A stretch of 64,000 bases of DNA from Triatoma infestans (Eukaryota; Arthropoda; Insecta; Hemiptera; Reduviidae), in NCBI GenBank assembly GCA_011037195.1, contig JAAEAF010014484.1, positions 103,439-167,438 on the forward strand. Direction: 5' to 3'. A program made the position numbers and the translations under genes. Below are positions 36,246-47,536 of the stretch, one piece after another (the first letter of the stretch is position 1; each line of letters starts with the position of its first letter). Below the pieces are notes generated by a model. It saw only the letters and a program-made list of their open reading frames with translations, was not told the origin of the DNA and ran no database searches.

Positions 36246-37133
36246 AATAAGCAAAAGGATGGTTGTCAGGAGTCAAAGAAAAAACTTTTTCAAAGTTGAT
36301 ATGTTTTCCCTTTGGCTCTTGGCAACCATGATTTTGCTTATTTCATTAACAACGACCAGACTTAACTATTACTTATATTAATAATTTGTTTTTATTATTT
36401 CATTTTATAAACATTTGTGGATAATAATGAATTCACTCCATAATTTCCAAGAATTCTTTCACAAATAATAATGAACAAATTTCCAACAACATAATGAATT
36501 GCACCATAAAATTATCCTCATTAAAATATCTAAATTTAGTAAATCTAAACTAGGTAAACTCATTATTTGGTTAACGAATAAATTGTGGTTAAAGATAAAT
36601 CAATTGAATGCCGCATTGCAGGCTAGAAGCTCTCAAATATAAGATAGAAATATCACTTCAATGATTATATTCCTTTATAGTAATTCTAAAATGAAATAAA
36701 TCATTGTCAGCAGACAAAATAGTGGTTACTGTAATAAATGACTACAAACAAAACGTTAAATCTTTTTAGACATACTGATACAACAGCACATTCTACAAAC
36801 AAGAAACGAACTATTAAGCCTTTGTGTTAATATGTTTGTAAATAAAAACATTAAAACATATTTCTCAGAGCAACAATATACCCACTAATGAATGTCCAAG
36901 CTCCTTTTTTAGAAATCTTTATAAAAATAAATTTAATAACTAAGCTTGTGGTACAAACTAAAGAAAAATATATAAATTGCCCTCCTCATAAACTAAAGTA
37001 GGTGTCTCATTTGTCTTCTCTAATCACAACATTACCTCATATCATCTTTTGTCTTGCGGTGAAAAAAGTAAATAACAAATTCGGCAATAAAATTTAATTT
37101 TGTTATAAGTTTTGGTCAATCCATTTTTCACTT
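36246..37133. other. AT-rich intergenic DNA upstream of the Syt1 region
   Basis: No open frames of note. A TTAATAATTTG-type AT-rich composition throughout; no element ends recognised. Confidence 0.45.
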
Positions 37134-37145
37134 AAACAAATATTA

Positions 37146-37354
37146 GGGAAGGGATTAGCTCAGTGTTAGCGCGCTGCACTACCACGCGGAGGTTTTGGGT
37201 TCGAGTCTATTACTGAGATTTTCTCTTCCTAGGAGCCTCTACAGTTCACTGACTGGTCCGGTGATGGTGAGTGTTTTCTGTAACAAGAAAGCACTGCCCA
37301 GATGCCGGCAGTGCACAAAGGCCATAGTTGTTGGCGTACCTTGAATTTAAAAAA
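37146..37354 (+). mobile_element. tRNA-derived SINE (family B)
   Basis: The head GGGAAGGGATTAGCTCAGTG continues TTAGCGCG, an A box. GGTTTTGGGTTCGAGTC provides the B box. The body shares TAGGAGCCTC, GGTGATGG and GGCAGTGCAC blocks with the copies at 47029 and 52877, and the element ends in an A-rich tail. A 12 bp target-site duplication AAACAAATATTA is at 37134-37145 and 37355-37366. It lies about 2.9 kb upstream of the Synaptotagmin 1 start codon. Confidence 0.88.
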
Positions 37355-38346
37355 AAACAAATATTAAAGGAGGCATTTCAAATATATCGATTCAAGTTTC
37401 CACATAATCTCTTGCTGAGTAAATTTTAGGTGTTATATATCACATTAGATGCACACCAATGATCAGCAATTTTCCTTGTCGAATCGTTTTTACCTGAAAA
37501 GCGAACAAATTTAGCGCTAAAAGGAATGGCACTTTTCCTAATTCATTTCTGGCCTATCAGCTCTTGAGAAGTTAAATAATATCTTGACCGACAATTTTAA
37601 AAGCTTTATCTTGCCTTAAAGATGGAATCTATAATAAAATGGCACTTCAGTAGGAAGCGTGAAGAGCCCTTAATAGAAGCACTTAAATTCAATATTCTTA
37701 GAAAAAAGTTTTAAGCACTACTTTATTGAGAAAATCGTAGATAAGTGAAAACAAAAAAAAAATCAGAAAATCTGAAAAGTCACTCTCAACAATTCATTCA
37801 TTGCTTACACTTAGTTGACATCATCCAATTCATAATGCTATATCAAATTGTAATCTCACTTCTAAAAATTCATTTTTCTTAAATTTTCTTGTGTACCTTG
37901 CTTTTAATTATACTCAAAATTTAGTTCCTGCGAATTTGAAATAAAATACTAATGCATCAAATTATTATTGCCAGATTAACAAGACGTTTCCTGCTATCAG
38001 AATTTCAAAATTTAAATCAAGAAAAAGAATGGTTTGATACTCAGAAAACAAAGAAATATTGCATCCATATGTCTTTTTCTAATAATTTTTTTTGAAGGTG
38101 CATCAAAAACTGTCTGAGAAAATTCAGAAGAAATTGATATTCAAAACCCAAGGAACAAATTCTACCTTTAAAAGAAAAAATTGCAGGCTCCGAATAAATT
38201 AAAAAGAAAAAAATAGAATGACTTTGTGTAAGTTAAAAATAGTTAGCTGATCAAAGTAATGAATGGAGAAAAAGAAGCTGTAGGTCTATAAAATTCTCGT
38301 TGATGGCAAAGAGGAAACCGATACGAGTGGGAATTCACGCCCACTG

Positions 38347-38377
38347 GTATCCAAGGCAACGGGCCTTTCTGACGTCA
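38347..38377 (+). promoter_or_regulatory. Candidate regulatory block: perfect CRE next to an X-box-like site
   Basis: TGACGTCA, the full palindromic CREB/ATF site, is at 38370-38377. GTATCCAAGGCAAC at 38347-38360 resembles an RFX X-box with at least one mismatch. Both lie in a short GC-richer block (about 38290-38400) in AT-rich DNA 1.9 kb upstream of the Synaptotagmin 1 ATG. A link to that gene's promoter is inference from position only. Confidence 0.3.
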
Positions 38378-38734
38378 ATGGTTGTACATACCTTCTCTCA
38401 AGTCTCATATATTTTGCTGTTATCAATTCATTTAATTGGAATCTAGTTTACATGCTGAATATGATAGAAATTAAATAGCTGTGCTTCAGTGAAAAAGTCG
38501 ATCAAGCATAAATCACTTTATCTTTAGCATCTTCAATGGTTCTGACAAAAATTAATAACATTAAACAAGTGATAGTATTTGGAATAATGTTAAAATTACT
38601 TTTTTCTTGCACTAGCAACATCTTGGGGAAAGTTCAGCAGTTTGGTTTCTCGTTTCTTCACTGCTTTAGATTCAAACGCCTCTAACATGTGGCGTACCTC
38701 TTTTCACTCTTACTTTTGGCTACGTACTAATTTA

Positions 38735-39317
38735 GTTTATCCTAGGAAATAAAGAAAAGAATCATGGTGGCTAGTAAATGTTATTATGGCTTGTGTAAAC
38801 AAATTGAAGCCAACTTCTCTCCACGTCTACTAAGATCAGGCAGTATAAAATGCTTGTTCGACCAGTTCTCACGTACGCATCGGAAACATAGTTTCTATTC
38901 AAAACTGATTAAAAATCATTCCTAATTTTTGAAAGAAAAATTCTTCGAAAAATATTTGGCCCAGTTAAATTAGGAGACCAATGGAGGAGGCTTATTAATC
39001 AAGAGCTATACGAACTGTATGGTGATGCCCACCAGATCGAGTTAAGAAATTAAGTTAAGCCATTTTGAGATGGGCTGGTCACCTAGTCAGGATGGATGCC
39101 TTGGAGCCACCAAATATGATACACAATGGTTATATGGACAAAAAGAGAGCAATCGGAAGACCACGGTTGAGATGGAAGGATGGAGTTGTTAGAGATATAG
39201 CGGCATTGCTCGGTGCGAGGAACTGGAGGAGAACTACTCAAGAGACGGATGTTTGGCGGAGACTTATTGCGCTGGCCAGGACTCACTAGTGGGTTGTCGA
39301 ACCAAGGATGTATGTAT
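38735..39317 (+). mobile_element. RTE-like LINE 3' end with target-site duplication
   Basis: The + strand encodes a C-terminal RTE/BovB-type tail: MRWAGHLVRMDALEPP near 39065, then GRPRLRWKDGVVRDI and NWRRTTQETDVWRRLI, stopping at 39287-39289. An upstream degraded part resembles KQYKMLVRPVLTYASET. An 11 bp duplication GTACTAATTTA at 38724-38734 and 39318-39328 flanks the insert, which ends in GTATGTAT repeats. It is 5'-truncated with stops upstream of 39065. Confidence 0.82.
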
Positions 39318-39328
39318 GTACTAATTTA

Positions 39329-40236
39329 CTTTCCCGGGTTATATACACTGAGTGCAGATTCCATTTCTTACCTAGCGGACATATTTATTAAAGAAATTTA
39401 GATGATACAGCATTAATGCTACCCTTATAGCAGCTAGCCTTTCACAAATGCTGGCAAAAAACAAACTGTGAAGTTAACATTTCTGCACATATGATTAAGC
39501 CAAACAATAGCGATCATGAAGATTGGAACCATTTCAGAAGAATAAGAAGCATATGGCGGACATAAACTCAAATAGGAGCCATCATTGTGAACCCATCCAT
39601 CCGGTTAATAAATTATAATTAATTGAGTGTAGAATATTCTTGTTTATTGTTGTTGTAAGTACTATAAATACTATTTAATCTCATTAGTCGCCGTGTCAAT
39701 CCGTAAATGCTTAGCAAGACCCGTAAGCCACATATAATCTTGTGCCAATTTTACTTAGTTTGGTTGTAGGGCCGAATCGCTTTACTCTTGGTGTTAATAG
39801 ATAATTAGGTGATGTGCTGATCAGCAGAATAAGTCTATTTGCAGAACCACTTGCCACTTCTGCTTCTAGTTTAGTTTCAAATTCTCTTATCCAAAAACTG
39901 GACCTAGCCTTCATGCAGAGTACATAGGCTGAATATCTAATTTCTCATAACAAGGTTTCTTTCAGATGAACTAATCTTAACAATTTTTTATGTGTCAGCA
40001 TTTTATGCTAAAAACTTGTTACATACTAGTTACAATTTGGTTCTAAATCAGTAAAAGACTTTTATTGACTTATTTTAAATAAATAACCGGATTATTTTAA
40101 TTAAATTGTTGATTTAAAATAATCCGGATAAACTAATCTATGAGTGTCAATTATTTAGTTTAAATTTGACATCTTGGGTTCATTTTAGTTCACAAACTTT
40201 CGTAGTACTATATGTACAATTTTTGTTATAAAGGCC
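39329..40236. other. Immediate upstream region of Syt1
   Basis: AT-rich, with no recognisable element after the LINE target duplication at 39318-39328. A short inverted pair of AATCCGGATTATTTT-type sequence lies near 40085-40130. A non-coding first exon or promoter may lie here but I cannot place it. Confidence 0.35.
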
Positions 40237-40381
40237 ATGCCACCTTCACTAATCCGAGTGGTGAGAGAATCAGTAGGTGAGCAAGGTACTGTACCTCCTC
40301 CAGAAATAGAGGGTACCGCGCCACCTCCTCCTGAAGTAGCGGGTAAAATTGTTGAAACATCTTCAATATTACCTGAAATAG
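40237..40381 (+). CDS. Syt1: Syt1 coding exon 1 (N-terminus)
   Basis: It starts at ATG (MPPSLIRVV...) and encodes 48 codons plus one base, rich in Pro, Glu and Val. The exon ends at G before GTAAAT. The N-terminus is poorly conserved across species, so the start is supported mainly by the open frame and correct splicing to exon 2. The following intron is 76 bp. Confidence 0.85.
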
Positions 40382-43300
40382 GTAAATATTTTTACTTAAT
40401 AAAGCATTATATTTTTTTATTTCAAGAAAGAAATTTTTATATTTGTATAATTTTTAGAAGGATCAACTTCTGAAGAAGGTCTCTCTACCGAACCACCATC
40501 AACTAAAGGTCCAAATGAATTTAAAATTGTTGTTGATAAGCTAGAAAAAGAAACTGGACTAGAAGGATGGATTATCATTTCTATATTAGTAGGTAAGATA
40601 TTTTTTGTTCAAAGAAAATTAAAAAAAAAAAAAAAATCCATTTTTCTGAAACAGTTGACAATTATTCCACTAATATCGTGGCTAGAATTTTCTCTTAATC
40701 TCCGCCTAAGAACAGAAATTCCTATCTTATACACTTCTCCTTCTGAAATATTCAGTATAATCTCCCACTTCCCAATAAAAAAGCTCCCGGCGACGACTTA
40801 ATCCCAAATACTACATTAAAAAATCTTCCCCGGAAAGGTAACGCCTACCTAGCTGGAGTCTTTAATACTTGCCTTCGATTATAATCTTTCCCGAAAGTTG
40901 GAAATTTGGAATCTTTCACAAATCTTATAAGCCAAAAAGTGATTCCAACAGATCAGCCTCCTAAACTCCCTTTAGAAAATACTTGAAAAAATAATATACA
41001 TAAGACGACTGACATAAGCAAAATTCCACTTCATCAGTTTGGATTCGAACCAAAGCACTCATTAGTACAACAAATCGAAAGAATTACAGAACACATTATA
41101 CTCAACTTTGAAGAAAGAAAATACACGGTGGCGATATTTCTAGATGTAGCGGCTGCATTTAACATAGTTGTTGTGGTTTTTCACGGAAAATATCTCTGAT
41201 GCATTTGACATAGTTTGGCACTCTGAACTAATGTTACCAATTGAGAAGTACAAACGCACCTGACTACATTACCCAAATTATAAAATTCGCTGGTAACGAA
41301 AGGAAAGGAGTACGCTATCTTGGCGTAATCCTAGATACAAGTCTCACCTGGAGACTACACATCAACTCTAAACTACAACACGCATTCACCCGACTGTAAC
41401 AACTATACCCACTTATTAACAGAAACACCCCACCCAAACATTCTTGTACCGAACTTCTCTGCAAGACACTCCTCAGACCAGTTCTGACATATGCCTGCCC
41501 AGTTTGGATAACAGCTAGCAATACATTTACGAAACGATTACAGACTTTTCAAAACAAAGTACTAAGAATTGCACTAAACGCCCCTTGGCTTATCAGGAAC
41601 ACACAGAAACATTAAAAACTGGACATTTCATATATTCGTACACATTTCACAAAATTAACAGACAACTTCTTCCTAACCTTCACACACTATCTTCAGCATC
41701 ACATTATCACATAGGCGAGCTTACACCTTCTAGATTCTAGAACATTGAAATCCCGACTATGTCAAGATCTTTAATCTACATTCATTTTGATTGTAATCTT
41801 ATGTGTAAAACTCTAAGTGAGCTAATCCATAATTTAATTTGTCTAAAATAAAAATAATAAATAATCTTAATCTCTATATTGAAAGCAAAAACAGTCTTCT
41901 TCCATCTTTCAATTAAACAAATTTTTTGGTTTGGCTGAAATTGCTAAAATATGCTAATAATATAAAAGAAAGTAGAATTTTTTAAATTAAACATTTATAC
42001 TTTAAAATCAATGTAACAATACATTATCAGAAAATATAACATAATGTTGTTTAACTTTAACTAATTCCCTATAACTTTTTTGAAGGTAATCTTCCCTCTC
42101 AATGGACAATCTTAGAGTTACTATACATGTTTTATCTCTTTTTATAACCTCTATTAAATGGTTCTAGACATGTTATAGACAAAATACATGTATTTAACGC
42201 GAGAGTAAAGTCTATTTAGTGAAACTCTCTTTTGCTTGCGCTCGTGTGGGCAAACTCCAGCGTATAAAATTGGCACTTTATTATTGTCACATAAATAACT
42301 ATTTCAATGTACAATTTACTAATAAAATAAACAAAATAACAGGTGTTGGACTGCTTTTTCTCCTGATATGCTTCTGTTGTATTCGACGATGTTTCCGCAA
42401 ACGAAGAGCAAAAGATGGAAAGAAAGGAAAGGGAATAGTGGATCTGAAGTCGGTTCAACTACTTGGATCTGCTTACAAAGAAAAGGCAATTTGCAAGCAC
42501 AAATATTATTTTATACTTAAATATAAAATAAGTTGATTACATGTTTACATGAATTTAGGTTCAGCCGGATATGGAAGAGTTGACAGAGAACGCAGAAGAT
42601 ATTGCAGAGGAAGGTGAAAGTAAGCAAAGTGAACAGAAGTTGGGAAAACTTCAATACAAGGTAATCAGTCTTAAATAAATAATCAAAAAAATATGATCAG
42701 ATAAAAGTTTAAAAAGAATTTAATAATTTTTGAAAGTAAGCTTTTAGAAACAGTCAAACTGTCTGGCATTCTCTTTGCAGAAGCGAATCGTACTTTTGTA
42801 TGACATGCCTACAAAATGTACGTTAGATCTGCACGGAACTGCTGTAACTTCCTCAATATTAACCTTACTTTCTAAATACCTAGCATCTTGCTAAATAACC
42901 TCTTAAGCGGCCCCTACAAGGTCAATAATATTGACAATATAACCATCAATACTCGTGCTAACCGGTCTCAGTACTTCATTATCTTACACGATCAATATTA
43001 CTGTCAATAACTTTACTCAGTACTTACTACTTCGCCACTAGGAGAGTGAATCTGCGTGGTTTTACTCGGTTTTTTGCCTTCCAAAAAAGGAATAATCGTA
43101 CAAGCTTGCGTAGCTATTATTTTGGCGTTTGACACTACTCGTCAAGTGAAACGCAAGCACTGGATGAAAGAATGGTTGAAGAAGAGAGATGAATATTCTC
43201 ATTTAGTACTTTTGAAGGAAATCAGCCTCTGCGATGTTGAAGATTTCGAGAACTACTTTCGAATGGATGAGACTACCTTTAACAAACTGTTACAGATGGT

Positions 43301-46300
43301 TGAACCATTTTTGAAAAGAAAGGACAGAAATATGAGAGAAAGTATAAGTGTTAGGGAAAGATTAGCCTTAACTCTGAGGTACTTGGCCACAGGAAGAAAT
43401 TTTGAAGACTTTGATGTTTTCAGTCATAATGTCCCCAACAACTATCAGCAAAGCTGTAATAGAAACCTGTGAAACCTTTATATATGTCCTACAAGACTTC
43501 GAAAAAATTACCATCACCTTTAAAAAATGCGATTGAAGTTTTATTTTAATACACAAATCTTTCTCAACTCCACTGGATCGTGTTTTGAACTGAACTGTAA
43601 TGAAGGGACTATTTAATTTACTATATGAAATGTATGTTATCAGAAAAATAAGATTAAAAAATTACAATCATCTTTAAAAAATGTATGATTGAAGTTTTTT
43701 TTTAATAAACAAATCTTTCCAAGTTACCTTTGTAAGGTATTGTACCACTGATGTTGAGGTTAGTTTCAACGTTGTATAAAACGACTGAACTGAGTATTGA
43801 TGGAAATATTGGCGCCTCCCCTACACGGTCAATATTATTGACAATATCCCCTCCAATTCTCAGTATTGATACAAAAAAAATCAGAAAATCCGGATTTCAT
43901 CAATACTCTTATCAATACACCTTACAATTTTCTTATTAATACTCTAACAATTTTTTCACCTTATACGGTCAATATTATTGTCAATACGCTAAGGTATTGT
44001 CAGTATTATTGACCTGTAGAGGCCGCTTTAAAGAATAGGAGTTTGGAAATAATAGGATAGAAAAAAGTCATAAAGATCATAAGCAAGCAAGACTGTCAAA
44101 TACAACCAACAGAACTGCAGAGAGATGTTGAGACTATTGAGTAAAGAAAAACAGTAGCAGTTAAAAATGCTGAGCAAAGAAATAGATAATACTTTCATCA
44201 CATTTTGCCTAAAACAGTACTTAAAAAAAAAAAAAATGTTTCTAGTAAGGTAAGAGAACAGCAAGAGTAAACTTGAGATTTCTCGCTTAATAATGGCCCT
44301 TTAAAAAAAAAAAAATTGCGTCGAGAAGTGACTGGATTAGCCATTCATAAATAAGAAAACCTATTTGAAAACAAAGGAGATGGAAATCTTGCTCGAAGAC
44401 AATTTTCCGTAGATAAGCACTGCTTAGTGATATGACTGCGTATATTACTGCTTCTCAAGCCAAAACATTCGGCCATTAAACATTCAATTTTTTTCTACAT
44501 GGAAAGGTGATAATATTTCTAGATATTATTTATTCATTTTTTCAGTCAATTCAGAGTGACCTTAGAACCTGCTTGTTAACAAGAGCACCATAGAAGCCAT
44601 TGCCCCGTAGAGTTTAGATCTAATAGTAGAGACTTGTGAGATAACAAAGGTTCTCCACAAGATCAGGAAAAAAATTCCATCACTGTGACTAGCGGTAATG
44701 AAAAGGGCGATAGCCGAAATCGGAAAATGGAAAAGCTTCTCCGAGCAACTAAAATTATAAAAATTGGTTAATCCTCTGAATTCTTAAATCTAAGCTTTCT
44801 AATTAACGATTGATTAATGACAGACAACGATTACTTACAAGATACCCCTGCAGAATCAGCTTTGCCTGCAATCCGCTTACTTCTTATTGCCATACTTTTC
44901 ATATTTGTATACTTATTCATAACATATTGTACGATTTTATTGTGAGAAGCAAATTAGTATAATTCTTATGCAATAATGATTTCTCAATTCAAAATTATTA
45001 ATTTTTTGATTAAGCATCTTTTTTTTCGCCTTCAGCTTTTAAAACTTCTAATTGTCTTCTTTATTTTCAGCTTGAATATGATTTCAACTCTAACAGCTTG
45101 TCAGTAACAGTGATCCAAGCAGAAGAGCTGCCTGCTCTTGATATGGGTGGTACTTCTGATCCATATGTGAAAGTTTATTTACTTCCTGACAAGAAGAAGA
45201 AATTCGAAACGAAAGTCCATCGAAAGACATTAAATCCTGTATTTAATGAAACGTTTACATTCAAGGTATCATAAAGAATAGTTATGTTTAGGGTTTTTTC
45301 TTCTTTTTTTTGTGCGAAGGAATCAAATACACTTCTTCGACTATATATGGATGTTAGATGTTGTCAACTGTTTTATTATATTACACTTATATATTTGGGT
45401 TGGGACCGCGTTAGAGGTTATAAAACGAAGTTTCCTTCATTGTACCATTGCCAATATCGCAATGGGCTTCTTCAGAAGATTGTTGACATGAAAAATCATA
45501 TTATTTAATGATTATTAATTATAACCCAGTATATCTAATATTAATTAGTAATATGAATGCATCTAAAATGTCCTGTTTTGTCCATTTGCATTTTTGTTGA
45601 GTTTTCAAAACGAATTGTGAATTACAATCTTTTCATTTTAAACATCTCCAGTTGCCCAAAATAATGAATCTCAGACAACCATATTAAATGTAAAATGTCT
45701 AGAAGTCCTAGAATCCAGAGTATTAAGCCCGCGAATGTGTATGAGGATTTTAAATACTCCCAACATGCATTTGTTTTTACTTGATTCTCCGTTTAAATCT
45801 AAAATAATAATAATATTTTTTTACTATTGTACGTCAATAAGTAGCAGAACCTTATTAATCCCCACAAAATATGTACAGAGCAATTATTATTATTCTTTGG
45901 GGAGGGACCAAACCCTACGCTATCCAAAGCCCCACTGGGCCCATATAGCTATCCCAAGAAATACAAAAACAATCCGGGTTGAGAACAAATATCCAGCACA
46001 TTATTCACCGCAGTCCGAACAAATCGGACAATAACCTTAAAGGGAAATAGCTTAAGCCCTTCCACGGACATCCCGTACCGATCAAAGGTCCTGAACCTAA
46101 TTTCCTCACAACGCAAGCAATCTGTCAAAAGATGGATGGGTGTTTCCTCCTCTGTCTCACAAACTCTCAAAATGGATCCGGCATGAGCCCCATTATGTAG
46201 AGATGTCTCCTTAAACCACAATATGTATGGAGCAAAATCTTTTTGATTTTTCAAAAGAGGAATTCTCAAAAACGGACGCGGGCATTGAAAACAATCTCTT

Positions 46301-47536
46301 AATCAAATCTCTTATTCTGAAACTTCGAAATAACGGACAACCTGAGAAAAAAACTGATGTGAAACATTTACACTAATAACCATGTAGTTGTTCTTAATTT
46401 TATACAGCTTGGAGGGGGCCTTCTATAATTAGGTAATTTAGAGAAAAGTTAACATTGCAGCTCCCCAGAACCCCCTAAAATTCTTTTTTTCTGGGATTCA
46501 AAGAAACTAATAGGTTCATTTTGTGCACTTAGCATACCAAGTCCTGAAGAAAAATTGTTGGTCCCATTTTTAGGAGAGTCGTTAAAAACTGAAGTGACAC
46601 TTTCTGTTATGGATTTTGTGCTCAACCTTCTTATTAGAATCACTGGTATATCTACAACATTTAGAGGGAGTAATACTGCTGCCCAATGGCCGGCAGGTTG
46701 TTTTGAAATGAAAATCAATCTTTCCTGCGATAATTCTGTACCCATTTTTAGTTTAAATTTGTTACATCGATTGATTATTCATTGATCATTACATTGATAT
46801 GTAACCAGTAAGTTTTGTTTCAAAAAAGCGACACATTCACAATAATGGTCAGAGAAGTTTCACTGAAATACTAGTTCATATAAGAAACCAAACACTTTTG
46901 GGATGTAAATGTCGGAATCTTGAATGATTCAATTTCAGTCAACAGCTTATTTTTAAATAATTGTTTTCTATAAAACTAAGATTAAATTTAATAATTTTAT
47001 TTTAATTCATTAATAATAAATGAATTCAAGGGAAGGGAATAACTAAGTGGTTAGCAGCGCACTCGACTCTCACACGGAGGACCCGGGTTCGAGTCCAGCT
47101 GTGCTACCCTTAGATTTTTTTTCTTCCTAGGAGCCTCCACATCTTACTATCCGGTGATGGACAGTGTTGTCTGTAACGAGAGAACACTGTCCGGAGGCTG
47201 GCAGTGCACTGAGAAGGCTCAGGGCGCCAATGACCATAGATCAAGAAAAGTCTTCATCATATCAACCTACCATAAAAGTTTACAATTCCTAATAAATAAA
47301 AAATAAAAAAAACATAATTTTTGTGAAATAATTTAAAGTACAAAATATTATATTTACAGAGTGTTCCCTATGCGGATGCAATGAATAAAACGCTGGTATT
47401 TGCAATATTTGACTTCGATCGATTCAGTAAACATGATCAAATAGGTGAAGTAAAGGTACCATTATGTCAGGTTGATCTCGCTCAAACTATTGAAGAATGG
47501 AAAGAATTGCAAAGTGTTGAAGGCGAAGGCGGACAG
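40237..47536 (+). CDS. Syt1: Synaptotagmin 1, 5' part (six coding exons, partial gene)
   Basis: This calcium sensor sits on synaptic vesicles and triggers fast SNARE-dependent neurotransmitter release. Six exons join in frame to about 350 codons. They encode a Pro/Glu-rich N-terminal luminal region, one membrane span ([20 protein letters not shown]), a Cys/Arg-rich juxtamembrane stretch, a Lys/Gly-rich linker and the whole C2A domain. All five C2A calcium-ligand aspartates are present, in LDMGGTSDP and [10 protein letters not shown]. From [12 protein letters not shown] onward the protein is very close to Drosophila Syt1. The start ATG at 40237 is the first in frame; a 5' UTR exon further upstream is likely but unseen. 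C2B, normally beginning EKLGDICFSLRY, was not found before 64000, so the gene is partial here. Introns are 76, 1750, 73, 2410, 2094 and over 16400 bp. The third has a GC donor. Confidence 0.95.
40458..40592 (+). CDS. Syt1: Syt1 coding exon 2 (luminal stem, start of membrane span)
   Basis: The acceptor is TTTTTAG before AAGGATC. The exon encodes [17 protein letters not shown] and [19 protein letters not shown], entering the transmembrane helix. The donor is G|GTAAGAT. Phase is 1 on both sides, consistent with exons 1 and 3. Confidence 0.92.
40670..41865 (+). mobile_element. Jockey-like LINE fragment in Syt1 intron 2
   Basis: The degraded translation shows [11 protein letters not shown], [18 protein letters not shown] and [14 protein letters not shown] blocks from RT, with the first catalytic Asp. 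Further on come [18 protein letters not shown] and [17 protein letters not shown] from the thumb and C-terminal region. It ends near CTAAAATAAAAATAATAAAT at 41845-41864. It holds multiple frameshifts and stops. It is in the same orientation as the host gene. Confidence 0.8.
42343..42485 (+). CDS. Syt1: Syt1 coding exon 3 (membrane span and basic linker)
   Basis: The acceptor is AATAACAG before GTGTTGG. The exon encodes the rest of the transmembrane helix, [11 protein letters not shown] and KDGKKGKG, then the conserved [12 protein letters not shown]. The frame must end at that KEK, because the next exon opens with VQPDMEE. The base pair after it is GC, not GT. Confidence 0.93.
42486..42558 (+). 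other. Syt1: 73 bp GC-AG intron in Syt1
   Basis: The donor is AAAAG|GCAATTTG and the acceptor TGAATTTAG|GTT. The only alternative GT donor (42532-42533) would add 46 bases, break the frame and leave 27 bp of intron. GC-AG introns are a known minor class of U2 introns. A GT-to-GC substitution or sequencing error is possible. Confidence 0.8.
42559..42660 (+). CDS. Syt1: Syt1 coding exon 4 (acidic linker)
   Basis: It encodes 34 codons, [14 protein letters not shown] through KLGKLQYK, the conserved acidic linker before C2A. The acceptor is TTTAG and the donor AAG|GTAATC; phase is 0 at both ends. Confidence 0.95.
42906..44027 (+). mobile_element. PIF/Harbinger element with intact TIRs in Syt1 intron 4
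   Basis: The ~34 bp terminal inverted repeats start AGCGGCCCCTACAAGGTC at 42906 and, reversed, AGCGGCCTCTACAGGTC from 44027. Both are flanked by TTA (42903-42905 and 44028-44030), the TWA target duplication of this superfamily. The interior (43056-43450) encodes the transposase N-terminus: [20 protein letters not shown] and [21 protein letters not shown] frameshift near 43400 follows, with [14 protein letters not shown] in another frame. The DDE catalytic domain is missing, so it depends on another element. The GGTCAATATTATTGAC-like motif also recurs inside (about 42987, 43838, 43968). Confidence 0.88.
45071..45265 (+). CDS. Syt1: Syt1 coding exon 5 (C2A, first half)
   Basis: 65 codons, [20 protein letters not shown] to FNETFTFK. 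It includes the [12 protein letters not shown] loop with the first two calcium-ligand Asp residues and the KKKK polybasic strand. The acceptor is TTTTCAG and the donor AAG|GTATC. Confidence 0.97.
45890..46275 (-). pseudogene. LINE C-terminal remnant in Syt1 intron 5
   Basis: The minus frame from 46269 contains a [18 protein letters not shown] block, the zinc-like motif at the end of Jockey/R1-type LINE ORFs, followed by [11 protein letters not shown]. It is antisense to the host gene. No tail or target duplication was found. Confidence 0.6.
47029..47241 (+). mobile_element. tRNA-derived SINE (family B) in Syt1 intron 5
   Basis: AGGGAAGGGAATAACTAAGT then GGTTAGCAGCGC form the A-box region, and GACCCGGGTTCGAGTCCAG holds a perfect B box. 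The body (GGTGATGGACAGTGTTGTCT and following) matches the copy at 52877 until CAATGACCATAGAT at 47241, where the two diverge. The tail is truncated or replaced, and no clear target duplication is visible. Confidence 0.82.
47360..47536 (+). CDS. Syt1: Syt1 coding exon 6 (C2A, second half)
   Basis: 59 codons, [20 protein letters not shown] to QSVEGEGGQ. It holds the [10 protein letters not shown] calcium loop with three ligand Asp residues. The acceptor is ATTTACAG and the donor CAG|GTAGG. It is the last exon found; the next should open with EKLGDICFSLRY. Confidence 0.97.

Noticed and set aside
37146..37220. True tRNA gene
   Set aside because: A and B boxes are present, but the sequence does not fold into a full cloverleaf by eye, and it continues into a SINE body with an A-rich tail and a target duplication.
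44028..44264. 78-codon minus frame beside the Harbinger element
   Set aside because: Low-complexity Phe/Leu/Ser-rich frame in AT-rich intron sequence without any motif.
46449..46745. 98-codon minus frame in Syt1 intron 5
   Set aside because: No recognisable motif, no splice context, antisense to the host gene and next to a LINE remnant. Not supported as a gene.
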